DNA from: Synechocystis sp. PCC 6714
GTDB lineage: Bacteria; Cyanobacteriota; Cyanobacteriia; Cyanobacteriales; Microcystaceae
Length of the DNA stretch: 64,000 bases
Direction: 5' to 3'
NCBI RefSeq assembly: GCF_000478825.2
Contig: NZ_CP007542.1
Location: forward strand, 62,001-126,000
Shown here: positions 16,639 to 26,667 of the stretch, in pieces
How the letters are laid out: each line of letters begins with the position of its first letter
How positions within the stretch are numbered: position 1 is the stretch's first letter
Translations under genes and position numbers: made by a program
Notes under the pieces: generated by a model
The model's database searches: none
What the model was told of the DNA's origin: nothing
What the model saw: the letters and a program-made list of their open reading frames with translations, nothing else

Positions 16639-18942
16639 TTAATTAGCACATGCTACGCAGCCATCGGAGGAATCTTTAAAATCATCCTTCTGTACTGTGC
16701 GGATATAGTAAATGGCTTTACAACCCGCTTCCCACGCCATAACTAGGGTGTCAAAAATATCCTTGGCATTAAGGCTTCTTTCCGGTTCCTCAGGAAAGTA
16801 GACCCCGGCATTGAGGTTAAATAGCAACTCCATGGAAATGCCCGTATCTGTCCATTGTTGGATGGCGGCAACGGCTTTTACTACCTTGCGCTGATCCATG
16901 GTTTTATTTTCGGGATAGAACCAGAAACAATTGCCAATGAAGGGGGGAGCAATGGGGACGGTACCCTTGGCCCATTTGTCGTAAAAGAAGCGGCTATAGA
17001 CGGGCAAAATACTAGCGGTGCAACCCTGGACTAGGGAAGATGATGTGTTAGGGGCGATCGCTGTGATGTGGGAGTTGCGAATACCATGGGTTTGAATATC
17101 GTTGGCAAGCTTTTCCCACCGTTCCGGTTTAGCCGCATTGGCCTGGAACCAACTAACGGGCTTGGAGCCAATTAACAAGCCTTTTTGCCAATCACTACCG
17201 GGGAAAGCAGGATAAGCTCCCCGTTCCTTGGCTAATTCCATGGATGATTGGGTACACCAATAGCCAATTTCCTCGAACAAGCGATTAATGTCTGCTAACT
17301 GGTCGTAACTAAGGCGACGTTTAGCTAGCCAGTCAGCTAACCCCATGGCTCCCACCCCGATGGTGCGGTATTTATTGTTATGGCTTTTGGCATCGGCAAA
17401 GGGAGGGGCGGTTAACTCAATGGTGTTGTCCAGCATCCGCACTGCTATTTGGCTGACCCCAGCGATGTCCTGCAAGTCTAGGTTGGCAAGGTTGAGGGAA
17501 ACAAGGTTGCAGCAATGGGCATCTTGACCGGGGGTAACGTTGGAGAATGATTCGCAACAAAGATTGGTACCGGGGATATAACCCAAATGCTTATTGGGAT
17601 TAGCCTTATTGATGGTGTCTTTAAATGAAAGGTAGGGCATCCCTGTTTCCACCTGGGTACGCATTATCTGTTTAAACAATTCCCGGGCGTTAATGCGCTT
17701 GTAGAGCGTGATAGTTATATCTAGTTTGGATTCAATTTCCCGGTAAGCATTCTCAAATTGTTCACCCCAGAGTTCAGCTAATTCAATGCCCATTTTTTCC
17801 CTGACTTCGTAGGGGTCAAGCAACGTCCAATCTTCCTTGTTAATCACCCGTCGCATAAATTCATCAGGCAGGATCAACTGGGGGAAAATATCATAGGCTT
17901 TGCGCCGTTGATCGCCGTTTTCCGCCTGCATTTCCAAGAATTCCGGCACATCTAAGTGCCACACATCTAACCCCACGGTTACGGCTCCGGCCCTGCGTCC
18001 CCCCTGGTTGACGGCGATCGCCGTATCGTTAAGCAATTTCGTCCAGGGAATTACTCCCCCGGAAGCATTGGGTTTGCCCATTACCCAACTGCCGGTGGCC
18101 CGAATGCGGGAAACGTTTACCCCTACCCCGCCACCATTTTTGGAAATTCTAGCGGCATTGGTAATCTCACCAAAAATGCTTTCCAGGTTATCTTCCATGG
18201 CCACAATGAAACAGGAAGTAAGGGAACCTCCAGGAACCCGCAAATTGGCCAGGATGGGAGTAGCCAAAGAAATCCGGCGGGCGGCGATCGCCTCGTAAAA
18301 TCTGCGGGCCCATTGCAAACGGCGATCGGGGGCTTCCACCGAAGCCAATAGCAACGCACAGGTCAATAGCGCTTCCTGGGGTAATTCGTTGGGTAATAGA
18401 TAACGGCTAGTTAATAAAACTGCCCCCGCATAGTCATAGTCTGTGTCCCAGTCGGAATTAATCCAACAACCCGCTTCGTGTAGTTCCGCTTCACTGTAGG
18501 TCAAGATGCGGGAGTCATATTCCCCATTGGCCACTTTGGTTTGTACGGTGCGGAGATATTGACCATACTGATATCCCCGACGCACCAAGGTATCTTTCCA
18601 CAGACTCCAAATGTGTAAGCGACCAGCAACATAACGCCAATCTGGTTCATTGGGGCTACACATTTCCAGGGCACAACTTATCAAATTATCCTGAATCTCC
18701 CTGGTGCTAATACCCTCCCTTAGCCGAGTCGTTAGCCCCGCTTCCAGGGCAATGGAATTTACTTCCAAGCCAAGGCAGGCCCAATCCACCACTGCCCGAA
18801 TTTTGCCGATGTTGAGGGGGGTAGAGGAACCATCCCGACGGATCACTTGTATGCGATGTCCCTGGTGTGAACCCTGACTGATGGCAGTATTTGTATCGTT
18901 GGCGGCGGGGCGATCGGGAGCGCTGATGAGGGTGGGGTGCAT
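16639..18942 (-). CDS. nrdA: Ribonucleoside-diphosphate reductase alpha subunit (class I)
   Basis: Reduces ribonucleotides to deoxyribonucleotides for DNA synthesis, together with a radical-carrying beta subunit not in this window. The 767-residue protein has an ATP-cone-like start (QVIRRDGSSTPLNIGKI), the GGSLTSCFIV cysteine, ISKNGGGVGVNVSRIR, the catalytic NLCCES cysteine/glutamate region, and the radical-path tyrosines in IYYIRT. It ends CVACAN, the C-terminal redox cysteine pair. The length equals the 6803 NrdA from memory. The start is ATG at 18942; the open frame continues to a TTG further upstream without a ribosome site. Convergent with nothing; the 3' end faces the AT-rich accessory pair. 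Confidence 0.93.
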   Translation of the reverse strand: MHPTLISAPDRPAANDTNTAISQGSHQGHRIQVIRRDGSSTPLNIGKIRAVVDWACLGLEVNSIALEAGLTTRLREGISTREIQDNLISCALEMCSPNEPDWRYVAGRLHIWSLWKDTLVRRGYQYGQYLRTVQTKVANGEYDSRILTYSEAELHEAGCWINSDWDTDYDYAGAVLLTSRYLLPNELPQEALLTCALLLASVEAPDRRLQWARRFYEAIAARRISLATPILANLRVPGGSLTSCFIVAMEDNLESIFGEITNAARISKNGGGVGVNVSRIRATGSWVMGKPNASGGVIPWTKLLNDTAIAVNQGGRRAGAVTVGLDVWHLDVPEFLEMQAENGDQRRKAYDIFPQLILPDEFMRRVINKEDWTLLDPYEVREKMGIELAELWGEQFENAYREIESKLDITITLYKRINARELFKQIMRTQVETGMPYLSFKDTINKANPNKHLGYIPGTNLCCESFSNVTPGQDAHCCNLVSLNLANLDLQDIAGVSQIAVRMLDNTIELTAPPFADAKSHNNKYRTIGVGAMGLADWLAKRRLSYDQLADINRLFEEIGYWCTQSSMELAKERGAYPAFPGSDWQKGLLIGSKPVSWFQANAAKPERWEKLANDIQTHGIRNSHITAIAPNTSSSLVQGCTASILPVYSRFFYDKWAKGTVPIAPPFIGNCFWFYPENKTMDQRKVVKAVAAIQQWTDTGISMELLFNLNAGVYFPEEPERSLNAKDIFDTLVMAWEAGCKAIYYIRTVQKDDFKDSSDGCVACAN

Positions 18943-19243
18943 AAAAAAAGACTGGCAGGGAGACTTCGTAGGGTAGCGGAACAAACCAGGGGGGTCAAGG
19001 GCCCAGGGTCAGAGATTCAGACAAATCCAGCCACAGATATGGTGTAGCCGACGTTAATCTTACTCCACATCTGGCACTTTATCATAGGTCACTCCCCCGG
19101 GAACCATATTGCTAAATTGGCTACCAAACGACAAAAATCTGCTATGGCAAGCTTGAAATCCCCCCAGAGTCAGCCATTACCCAGATAACAATTTTTGTTA
19201 AGATTGGGGTCGTTATCCCCCCCACGGTTATTTTCTTAAAAAT
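18943..19243. other. Divergent promoter region between nrdA and the small membrane protein
   Basis: Nearly 300 bases with no coding frame of note. It must hold both promoters. I see no clear inverted repeat or NrdR-box pair that I would stand behind. Confidence 0.4.
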
Positions 19244-19552
19244 ATGTTTGTCCTATCCCTCCTGGCGGTTGCCGGCAAGTTTCCCACTTATTTTGTGGCA
19301 GTGTATGTTGTGGGGCTGGTAGCAGCGGTGTCCATTGGTTTGGTGGCCTGGTATAACTCCAAGCGGCCGGTGGGATGGGAACGTTCCAGAAGGCCCAGTT
19401 TTATTCCGAAAGTTAATACGGGGGATGACGGGGAACCGCCCCAGTTTACGCCGTCCGAAACTACAGTTGAGCCTGAGTCCCCATCAAAATCTGTAGAGGG
19501 AACAGAGGAGGAGGACTCTAAATCTGCCATGGCTGATGCTGCATCGGAATAA
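19244..19552 (+). CDS. Small single-span membrane protein, conserved in cyanobacteria (possibly Psb35-like)
   Basis: A 102-residue protein with one transmembrane helix (about residues 13-36, PTYFVAVYVVGLVAAVSIGLVAW) followed by YNSKRPVGWERSRRPSFIPKV and a long acidic/serine-rich tail (EPESPSKSVEGTEEEDSK). The YNSKRPxGWE motif right after the helix is widely conserved in cyanobacteria. It reminds me of the photosystem II assembly factor called Psb35, but I cannot confirm this and the acidic tail seems longer. ATG at 19244. Divergent from nrdA. Confidence 0.65.
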   Translation: MFVLSLLAVAGKFPTYFVAVYVVGLVAAVSIGLVAWYNSKRPVGWERSRRPSFIPKVNTGDDGEPPQFTPSETTVEPESPSKSVEGTEEEDSKSAMADAASE

Positions 19553-19624
19553 TTGGGGATAGTGTCCTGGGAAACTTGGTCTTCAAGATCCTATGAGTTT
19601 GCTGTTTTTGATTTGATAGTTGTT

Positions 19625-21634
19625 TCAGTCTGGCCTAACCTGGGCGTCAATGTAGCTGGCTAAATCCCAAGCTTCTTGGTCAGTCAAAACCCCGTCAAAT
19701 TGATAGGGCATATTGCCGTGAATGAATTCCGCCAACGTGCTAATTCTGGCCATCCCCGCCCTGCGGTTAAAAGAATGGTTCCCCCATAGGGCTGGCCGAT
19801 AATAGGTGCCACTGCCATAGCGACCCTGTCCCGATGCACCATGGCAAAAGGCACATTTTTGCTCAAAGATCGCCTTGCCCTGATTTGGATTTCCCGTCAG
19901 TTTTGCAATGGGAGGATAGGGGGTTTTGGGTAAATCTATGTTCAGCACCTCCGCTTGTTCATCCAACCACTGCATATAGCTGATAAAAGCTTGGAAATTG
20001 GGACTATCAGCAGTGATGGGCAATGGTTTGCCGTTGAGGCTATGCTCGAAACAAAGATTGATCCGTTTTTGGAGATTTATGGTTTCTGGGTATTGATATT
20101 TTTTCATCATGCCAAACCAGGAAGATGCTTTTGGATTAGCTCCGGCACTGAGATGGCAACTGGCGCAATGGAGCTGGGCAGTGGGAACGAATTCTGGCAT
20201 TTCCTCATAGGTTTGGGTTGCTAATTGGTAACCCCGCAGAATACTGTTCCAATGCTGATTATCCCAAGTAGTAATGGGTTGACTAGGAGGGGAAATGATT
20301 TGCGGATCAATTTGGGTTGGGAGGGCATCGGCAAAGGTAAAACTAAAATCCGCCGAGGCAAATTTTTTCACGTTGCTGCTCCGGGCAATGGAGTGACAGC
20401 CCATACAGGAGGAAGTTTCCTGAATATAGGTTTCCATGGTGGTATTACCCAGCAAAGCCGGCAGAACCTTAAACACAGTATCGGGGCTTTTATCCGTTGG
20501 CGGTTTAGGAGTGGCCCATTGGGCATTAATTAATTGGTAATGGCTCCAAACGGAATCCTCCAGTCCTCTTTGCACAAGGCGGTTGAGCTCGGCAATGTTA
20601 TCCACCGCCCTAGTGGGTTGACTACAATCGGGGTCTTGGTCGGGGATGGGGATTCGGCGGGTAACTTGGTTGGGAATGCCAGGAACCGTTTGTTGGTTGG
20701 TCAAACAATTAACACACCGATCGCCATGGAAAGAAAAGACTGTATTGGGATAACCACTGTGGCTTAAACCGGGAACATTATCGACCTGCTCATAGGTGGA
20801 CCAAATCCACTGGGGAGCGCTGGGGGTTTTATACATAATGTGAAAACCTACCAAACCCACCTGGCGCAGTTGATATTCCCCCGTAGTTAAATCCTGCACG
20901 TAGGCCGGTACATTGTGGAAACGACCGGATTCTTCGGGGTTAATTTCCCGCCAAGCGGCCTTGATCAAAATAGAGCCATCGGGGGCATCAATTTCAGGCA
21001 AAAGGGCCTGTTGTTCCGGGTTATAAAGTTTATTTTCCACCACATAATCAAATAAGACCTTATTCATGCGAATTTCGTAGCGCACAACATTGCCCCACTG
21101 ATCGGTCAAAGTCCCTGGCAATGCCCCATCAGCTTTGGTGGGTTGAAAGTCGTCGTTGAGCACTTCGTCTACTTTGCTTTGGCGAAATAGAATTTTGGTT
21201 TTTCCATCCCCTTTTAAACTATTGGGTAACGATTCATTGTTATTCCATGGTTTTGGCACTGCACCATTGGGTAAGTAAACTTCGCTGGTTTCTTTCCAGG
21301 TTTCCCATACCCTTGGCCCGGGAGCATTGATAGTTAAATTTTTATCTGGGGCTCCCCGATCGCCGTCTAGGGCCGGCCAGTTCAGGGCAATGAATTCCTG
21401 CCAGGCAAAGCTATCCACCGCCCGTTGCACAACATTGAAATTAGTTTGTTTAAGTTCCCCTTCCACATCCTGCGGTAATTGCCAAGTCAGGGCCAGGGGA
21501 GATAATTTGGCATTGCAAACAGCGGGCAAACGAATAGTGCTAACGGTCTTAGCATTAACGGAAGTTAGAAAGGAAGAAAACACCACAAAAATAATAACAA
21601 CCAGGGCATAGGCCATAATTTTTACTATTTTCAC
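19625..21634 (-). CDS. Large exported c-type cytochrome (three CxxCH motifs)
   Basis: A 669-residue protein with a signal peptide (about residues 1-28, hydrophobic VVIIFVVFSSFL then NAKT) and three heme c motifs: CMGCH near residue 408, CASCH near 488 and CAFCH near 593. The last belongs to a typical small cytochrome c domain (GKAIFEQKCAFCHGASGQG, with a distal Met in NMPYQ). The first 400 residues are a large domain I do not recognise. It starts at GTG 21634 with AGGGAAAG just upstream; an ATG six codons in is an alternative. Only 35 bases separate it from mncA upstream, so the two are surely cotranscribed. A periplasmic redox partner of the cupin is a natural inference. Confidence 0.85.
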   Translation of the reverse strand: MKIVKIMAYALVVIIFVVFSSFLTSVNAKTVSTIRLPAVCNAKLSPLALTWQLPQDVEGELKQTNFNVVQRAVDSFAWQEFIALNWPALDGDRGAPDKNLTINAPGPRVWETWKETSEVYLPNGAVPKPWNNNESLPNSLKGDGKTKILFRQSKVDEVLNDDFQPTKADGALPGTLTDQWGNVVRYEIRMNKVLFDYVVENKLYNPEQQALLPEIDAPDGSILIKAAWREINPEESGRFHNVPAYVQDLTTGEYQLRQVGLVGFHIMYKTPSAPQWIWSTYEQVDNVPGLSHSGYPNTVFSFHGDRCVNCLTNQQTVPGIPNQVTRRIPIPDQDPDCSQPTRAVDNIAELNRLVQRGLEDSVWSHYQLINAQWATPKPPTDKSPDTVFKVLPALLGNTTMETYIQETSSCMGCHSIARSSNVKKFASADFSFTFADALPTQIDPQIISPPSQPITTWDNQHWNSILRGYQLATQTYEEMPEFVPTAQLHCASCHLSAGANPKASSWFGMMKKYQYPETINLQKRINLCFEHSLNGKPLPITADSPNFQAFISYMQWLDEQAEVLNIDLPKTPYPPIAKLTGNPNQGKAIFEQKCAFCHGASGQGRYGSGTYYRPALWGNHSFNRRAGMARISTLAEFIHGNMPYQFDGVLTDQEAWDLASYIDAQVRPD

Positions 21635-21669
21635 GGTGCTTTCCCTCTAGTATTGATAGGTAATTGTAG

Positions 21670-22848
21670 TTACTTTGACGGAGAAAAAATCACATCTTCA
21701 ACCGGCAATTGCTGGGTTAATTGTGGTGAAATTTGGAAAGTATTACCCAGCACCGAATTGGGGTTACTGGTGATCCAACTATTTAAATCAATACTTTGGT
21801 AATCCCCATCATTAAAGACCACCAAAATGTCCACTGGTTTTTGAGAACCATTGCGGAGGGCGTGGCCATAACCCTTGGGCACATAACCCACATCCCCCTG
21901 TTGCAGACGACTAACGCTGGCTTTACCTTCCGAAGCAAAAACTGTTAAGTCCATTTCACCGTCGAGGACATATTGCCACTCGTCCGCATTGGGGTGCCAA
22001 TGGAGTCGACGCATGGCCCCCGGTTCCAAATGAATTAAACCACCGGCCATATTAAAGCTGCCGGGGAATTCCTTGGCGCTGGCTAATCTCAATTCGTTGC
22101 CACCCACAGAAACTAGGGGTTGTTGCCCCAGTAGATTATGGGTGTGGGGCACTTCAATTTTGGCTGTTTGACCCCTGGGGGTCGCGCTGGCTAAGGGGCC
22201 AGAAGCCGGGCCGTAGGAGGAAATGTAAACCTGTTTTTTGGGCAATTGTGCCACCTGGGCCGCTGTCCAACCTAAATTTTCTTCCACCCAGGCGATCGGA
22301 GTGTGGGAAAGCCAATCGGTAACACTAAAAGTCGCCCCTTCGGAAAAAGTACCATCATTGAACACCAGCAAAAATTTGGCGGTACCGGGACCAATGCCCT
22401 CAATGCTGTGGCCCCAACCCCGGGGAAAATACCAAAGCCCTCCCTTATCCACGTCCGCAATTTCCACTTTTCCTTCGGGACTGGTGAGAGTAATGCGGGT
22501 TCTGCCTTCCATCACATAGGCCCATTCCGCAGCGTTGGCGTGCCAGTGTAGCTCCCGAATAGCCCCCGGTTCTAAACTCATATAAACCCCCGCCATACCC
22601 TTACTGACAGGAAAGTTATAGGTACCCACCTGCTTAGTGGTGCCACCGTCGTAAAGCACTAGGGGCGTTTTGCTAAAAGCATAGGTAAAAGCTGGTAAAT
22701 CTTTACCCCAAACCACATTGGAAAGCGATCGCCATTGTTCACTTTGGGCGATGGTCGGAGTAAAAACTCCCAGAAAAGTTATCAGTAAAACACTCAATCC
22801 CACCAGTAAAAACCGCCGTCTCAACCATCCCATCATCGAGTTAACCAT
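21670..22848 (-). CDS. mncA: Tat-exported bicupin manganese protein / oxalate decarboxylase
   Basis: A 392-residue exported bicupin. The N-terminus WLRRRFLLVGLSVLL is a Tat twin-arginine signal. Each cupin domain has a GxxRxLHWHxxAxEWxYVxxG metal site (IRELHWHANAAEWAYVMEG near residues 96-114 and MRRLHWHPNADEWQYVLDG in the second half), giving His/His/Glu, plus a later histidine in WGHSIEG and YGHALRNG. This matches MncA of Synechocystis (Sll1358), known from established work to load manganese in the cytosol before Tat export, and the family includes oxalate decarboxylase. ATG at 22848. It is the first gene of a two-gene unit with the cytochrome. Confidence 0.92.
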   Translation of the reverse strand: MVNSMMGWLRRRFLLVGLSVLLITFLGVFTPTIAQSEQWRSLSNVVWGKDLPAFTYAFSKTPLVLYDGGTTKQVGTYNFPVSKGMAGVYMSLEPGAIRELHWHANAAEWAYVMEGRTRITLTSPEGKVEIADVDKGGLWYFPRGWGHSIEGIGPGTAKFLLVFNDGTFSEGATFSVTDWLSHTPIAWVEENLGWTAAQVAQLPKKQVYISSYGPASGPLASATPRGQTAKIEVPHTHNLLGQQPLVSVGGNELRLASAKEFPGSFNMAGGLIHLEPGAMRRLHWHPNADEWQYVLDGEMDLTVFASEGKASVSRLQQGDVGYVPKGYGHALRNGSQKPVDILVVFNDGDYQSIDLNSWITSNPNSVLGNTFQISPQLTQQLPVEDVIFSPSK

Positions 22849-23000
22849 GGTGATACTGGAATGATCACAATCCAGTGATAAAAATTATCTTTATCTGAAA
22901 AATAAACGAGGATTGTGGGAGCGGTAACAACCCCTTAACAAAATGTAACTGATGGCAAGGGGAAGGGTTTTGACGATGAAATAGAGCTATGTTTAGGTAA

Positions 23001-25535
23001 TTATTTATTAGGGGAAATTAACAAACATTGGCCATCGGGGCAGAGGTCTTCCAACTCAATTACTACTGGTTTAATGGACCAAATATCGTCTGCATATTCC
23101 CGGATGGTACGATCCGAGGAAAACTTACCCATGCGAGCCACATTTAGAATGGCCATGCGGGCCCAGTTTTCTTGGTCTTTGTAGGCTTCTCCCACTTGAT
23201 TTTGGCAATCCACATAGGCTTGGAAATCGGCAAATACGAGGTAGGGATCATAACCCAACAGGGAATCCATTAAGGGGCGAAATAATGCCGTGTCGCCGTG
23301 GGAGAAAAAGCCTGAATTAATCAGATCTACCACCGCCTTTAAGTTGGCATTATTGTTATAGTATTCCCAAGGTTGATAGCCATCTGCTAAAGTTTTTTCC
23401 ACTTCTGGAGTGGTGAGGCCAAAGAGAAAAAAGTTTTCTACCCCCACCTCTTCCCGAATTTCAATGTTAGCCCCGTCCAGCGTACCAATGGTTAAAGCTC
23501 CATTCATGGAAAATTTCATATTGCCGGTGCCGGAAGCTTCTTTACCAGCGGTGGAAATTTGTTCCGATAGGTCAGCGGCAGGATAGACCCGTTGGCCAAA
23601 TTTAACGTTGTAGTCTGGTAGAAAGATTACTTTGAGGCGATCGCCAATGGTGGGGTCATTATTAACCACATCAGCCACGGAGTTGATCAGCTTAATGATT
23701 AACTTAGCGATGAAATAACCGGGGGCGGCTTTACCACCATAGATAAAAGTGCGGGGAGTGACATCAAGGTTGGGATTGTTTTTAATCTGCAAATAAAGAT
23801 GGATAACATGAAGAATATTCAAATGTTGCCGTTTATATTCATGGATACGTTTTACTTGCACATCAAACAGGGAATCGGGATTAACAGTTAAATTATTTTT
23901 TTCCTGAATATAGCGGGCTAAATCCTGTTTTACTTCTCGTTTTACCCGCTGCCAATCCTGTCGGAATCCGGCCAAATCAGCGAAGGGTTCCAATTGTTTT
24001 AGCTCATCTAAATTTTTAATCCAGCCATCACCAATGCGGGAGGAAATTAAATTACTCAGGCGGGGATTACTGAGCACCATCCAGCGGCGGGGGGTAACTC
24101 CGTTGGTTTTATTGCTGAATTTTTCTGGCCAGAGTTCATAAAAATCCTTCAGAATGGTTTCTTTGACCAGTTCGCTGTGCAATGCCGCCACCCCGTTAAT
24201 GGCATGGGAACCCACCGTGGCTAGATAGGCCATACGCACCGATTTTTCCCCGGCTTCGTCAATGATGGATAGTCGAGCTAGGCGATCGCCGTCGTTGGGA
24301 TATTTCATCCGTACTTGGTCCAGGAAACGTCGGTTAATTTCGTAAATAATTTCTAAATGCCGGGGTAACATTTGCCCAAACAGGGGCAATGACCATTTTT
24401 CCAACGCCTCCGGTAGCAGAGTATGGTTAGTGAAACCAAAGGTGGCTTCGGTAATGACCCAAGCCCGTTGCCATTCATAGCGATGCTCATCCACCAACAG
24501 ACGCATCAATTCCGCCACCGCAATGGAAGGATGGGTGTCATTCATCTGCATCGCAAAATGTTCATGGAAATTGTCAAGGCTGCCATTGTCCGAAAGGTGA
24601 ATGCGAATCATATCCTGCAAAGAACAGGAAACAAAAAAGTATTGTTGCGCCAGCCGTAACTCTTTGCCCTGAATCTGTTCGTCGTTGGGATAGAGCACTT
24701 TGGTGAGATTTTCCGAGGACATTTTGTCCTGGACCGCTCCGTAGTAATCTCCCACGTTGAACCGTTGAAAATCAAAGGATTCCGCCGCTTCCGATTTCCA
24801 CAGGCGTAAATTATTGGCGGTGCTAACTTTGTAGCCCAAAATGGGCGTGTCATAGGGAATGCCCTTGACTAAACTGCCGGCAATCCAGCGCACCCGGTAA
24901 TTACCTTGGTCATCGGTGTAGGGTTCCGTATGGCCCCCCAGTTTGACTAGCACAGCGGATTCAGGGCGAGCAATTTCCCAAGGATTGCCCAGTTGTAGCC
25001 ATTTATCGGTGATTTCCACCTGCCAACCGTCTTTAATTTCCTGGTCAAAAATGCCGAATTCGTAGCGGATACCGTAGCCGATCGCCGGAATTTCCAACGT
25101 AGCCAGGGAATCCATAAAGCAGGCGGCCAAACGACCTAAACCACCGTTGCCCAACCCCGGTTCTTCTTCAATGTTAATCAACTCCTCCAAGCTCAGCCCC
25201 GATTCTTCCACCGCCTGTTGCACCGGCTCCCATAGCCCTAAATTGATCAGGTTATTGCCCAAATGGGGCCCCAGCAAATATTCCGCCGACAGGTAACACA
25301 CCACTCGATTGTCACAGTTGAGATAGGTTTGAAATGTATTTAGCCACCGTTGCAAGAGGCGATCGCGGATGGTGTAGGCCAGGGCCATATAAACATCGTG
25401 CTTGGTGGCAATGCCGGGAAACTTCCCCTGTAGATAAAACAGATTATCGGCCAAAGCCCGCTTGAGGGTTTCCACGCTTAGACCAGTGCGGTCGTCTTCC
25501 ACCTGAATGAGGGGATTGGTGGTGTTAAAAGCCAT
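23001..25535 (-). CDS. glgP: Glycogen/alpha-glucan phosphorylase
   Basis: An 844-residue phosphorylase that releases glucose-1-phosphate from glycogen, used in dark carbohydrate breakdown. It covers the whole family: EEEPGLGNGGLGRLAACFMDS in the N-terminal half, MQMNDTHPSIAVAELMR, KRIHEYKRQHLN, and the pyridoxal-phosphate lysine in GTGNMKFSMNG. The end RTIREYADDIW is family-like. ATG at 25535, GGAG about 10 bases upstream. PCC 6803 has two such enzymes; this one is next to mncA, as is Sll1356 in memory, so it is that paralogue. Confidence 0.95.
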   Translation of the reverse strand: MAFNTTNPLIQVEDDRTGLSVETLKRALADNLFYLQGKFPGIATKHDVYMALAYTIRDRLLQRWLNTFQTYLNCDNRVVCYLSAEYLLGPHLGNNLINLGLWEPVQQAVEESGLSLEELINIEEEPGLGNGGLGRLAACFMDSLATLEIPAIGYGIRYEFGIFDQEIKDGWQVEITDKWLQLGNPWEIARPESAVLVKLGGHTEPYTDDQGNYRVRWIAGSLVKGIPYDTPILGYKVSTANNLRLWKSEAAESFDFQRFNVGDYYGAVQDKMSSENLTKVLYPNDEQIQGKELRLAQQYFFVSCSLQDMIRIHLSDNGSLDNFHEHFAMQMNDTHPSIAVAELMRLLVDEHRYEWQRAWVITEATFGFTNHTLLPEALEKWSLPLFGQMLPRHLEIIYEINRRFLDQVRMKYPNDGDRLARLSIIDEAGEKSVRMAYLATVGSHAINGVAALHSELVKETILKDFYELWPEKFSNKTNGVTPRRWMVLSNPRLSNLISSRIGDGWIKNLDELKQLEPFADLAGFRQDWQRVKREVKQDLARYIQEKNNLTVNPDSLFDVQVKRIHEYKRQHLNILHVIHLYLQIKNNPNLDVTPRTFIYGGKAAPGYFIAKLIIKLINSVADVVNNDPTIGDRLKVIFLPDYNVKFGQRVYPAADLSEQISTAGKEASGTGNMKFSMNGALTIGTLDGANIEIREEVGVENFFLFGLTTPEVEKTLADGYQPWEYYNNNANLKAVVDLINSGFFSHGDTALFRPLMDSLLGYDPYLVFADFQAYVDCQNQVGEAYKDQENWARMAILNVARMGKFSSDRTIREYADDIWSIKPVVIELEDLCPDGQCLLISPNK

Positions 25536-25717
25536 GGGAAAGTGCTCCGTTGATGGTGTGCTTTTCCCTATAGTGTCGGGCCAGAATTAAAATTTGGTTA
25601 GCATCGTCAACTTTTGTATGACTTCTTAACAAAGCGTTAGGTTGAACAGATACACGTCCTGTCCCAAACAGTAATCTCTTAAAATTAAGGAATAGGCAGG
25701 ATAAACCCTAAGTAACT

Positions 25718-26047
25718 ATGGCGACAACAGCGGATGAAGTATGGCAATTCCTTGGTGAATTAGTCCAAGCCCAGAAGGAACAACGAGAGGAATCGGAGCG
25801 GATGCGTCAAGAAGCAGAGCGCCGTTCCCAGGAAATGGATCGCCGATTCCAGGCACAGCGGGAGGAGTCAGAGCGAAGATTTCGAGAAACAGAGCGTTTA
25901 CTAAAGGAACAAAGTCAACGGGTAGATGAACAAATAGGAAAATTGGGCAACAGCCTCGGGGAATTTGTGGAATCCTAGGTGCGGCCAGCGGCGGTGCGAT
26001 TATTTCGAGAACGGGGCATTGATGTCCAAGAAATTTCCTCTGATGTA
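25718..26047 (+). pseudogene. Broken coiled-coil gene cut by a stop codon and an IS element
   Basis: A long charged coiled coil (ERMRQEAERRSQEMDRRF, RETERLLKEQSQRVDEQIG) starts at ATG 25718 and reads to LGEFVES before a TAG at 25976. The same frame continues past the TAG as VRPAAVRLFRERGIDVQEISSDV, which fits a longer family (the coiled coil plus restriction-like domain sometimes called DUF3782). The IS630 element then interrupts it at 26048. It is thus a pseudogene with at least one nonsense mutation (probably ATG or similar to TAG) and an insertion. An 86-residue truncated product may still be made. Confidence 0.7.
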
Positions 26048-26107
26048 TAGCTAACTGAAATAAGAGTGGGGCGGACGGTATGTATAATGCTATATTATGA
26101 ATAATGA

Positions 26108-26515
26108 CTAAACTAATAAGCAACTCATGGCATACGATCTAGATTTACGACTATAGCTAGTTAAATTAAATATGGGACACCATGCTACACAGTAGTTACG
26201 AATAATTTCATCTATGCTTACATCTGGAGAGGCGTATGTTCTTGCTCTTTTCAATGCACTAAAATCATGCTCTATGTCATTAAGATCTGGCGAGTAGGTA
26301 GGTAAAAATAAAACTGTATGTCCTGCCTCTTCTACTATTTTTCTAATCCTACTCTTTCTATGAATAGGCGCATTATCCATAATTAATACCGATGGAATTG
26401 TTAATGCAGGTATCAGGTATAATTCAAGCCATCCTTCAAAACCTTCGGCATTTAAACTTCCACTAAATAGCATCGGTGCTATTAAATCTTTTTTATTCTT
26501 TCTTCTACCTGCCAC
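26108..26515 (-). pseudogene. IS630 transposase, catalytic (orfB) half, truncated
   Basis: The DDE_3 half of the transposase: VLIMDNAPIHRK holds the second aspartate, and YSPDLNDIEHDFSALKR the glutamate. Upstream in the same frame lie IDEAGFEEFASSVYG, then a TAG where the family has Trp (SKRGERVYGERQGKRG), so a nonsense mutation separates the first Asp from the rest. After RNYCVAW the frame runs into the inverted left end, giving a foreign tail (SYSRKSRSYAMSCLLV). The start at 26515 is only the first available codon. The product is not expected to be active. Confidence 0.75.
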
Positions 26516-26667
26516 AAGGTTTTCTTTCTTTCCTCTTTTTCCTTGCCTTTCCCCATATACTCTCTCTCCTCTTTTTGACTATCCGTACACTGAAGAGGCA
26601 AACTCCTCAAAACCAGCCTCATCTATGAATACAAGGCTTGCAACCCCATAAATTAGAATTAGCTCTT

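Noticed and set aside
25716-26123. Minus-strand open frame of 135 codons
   Set aside because: It is antisense to the coiled-coil pseudogene and begins inside the IS inverted end.
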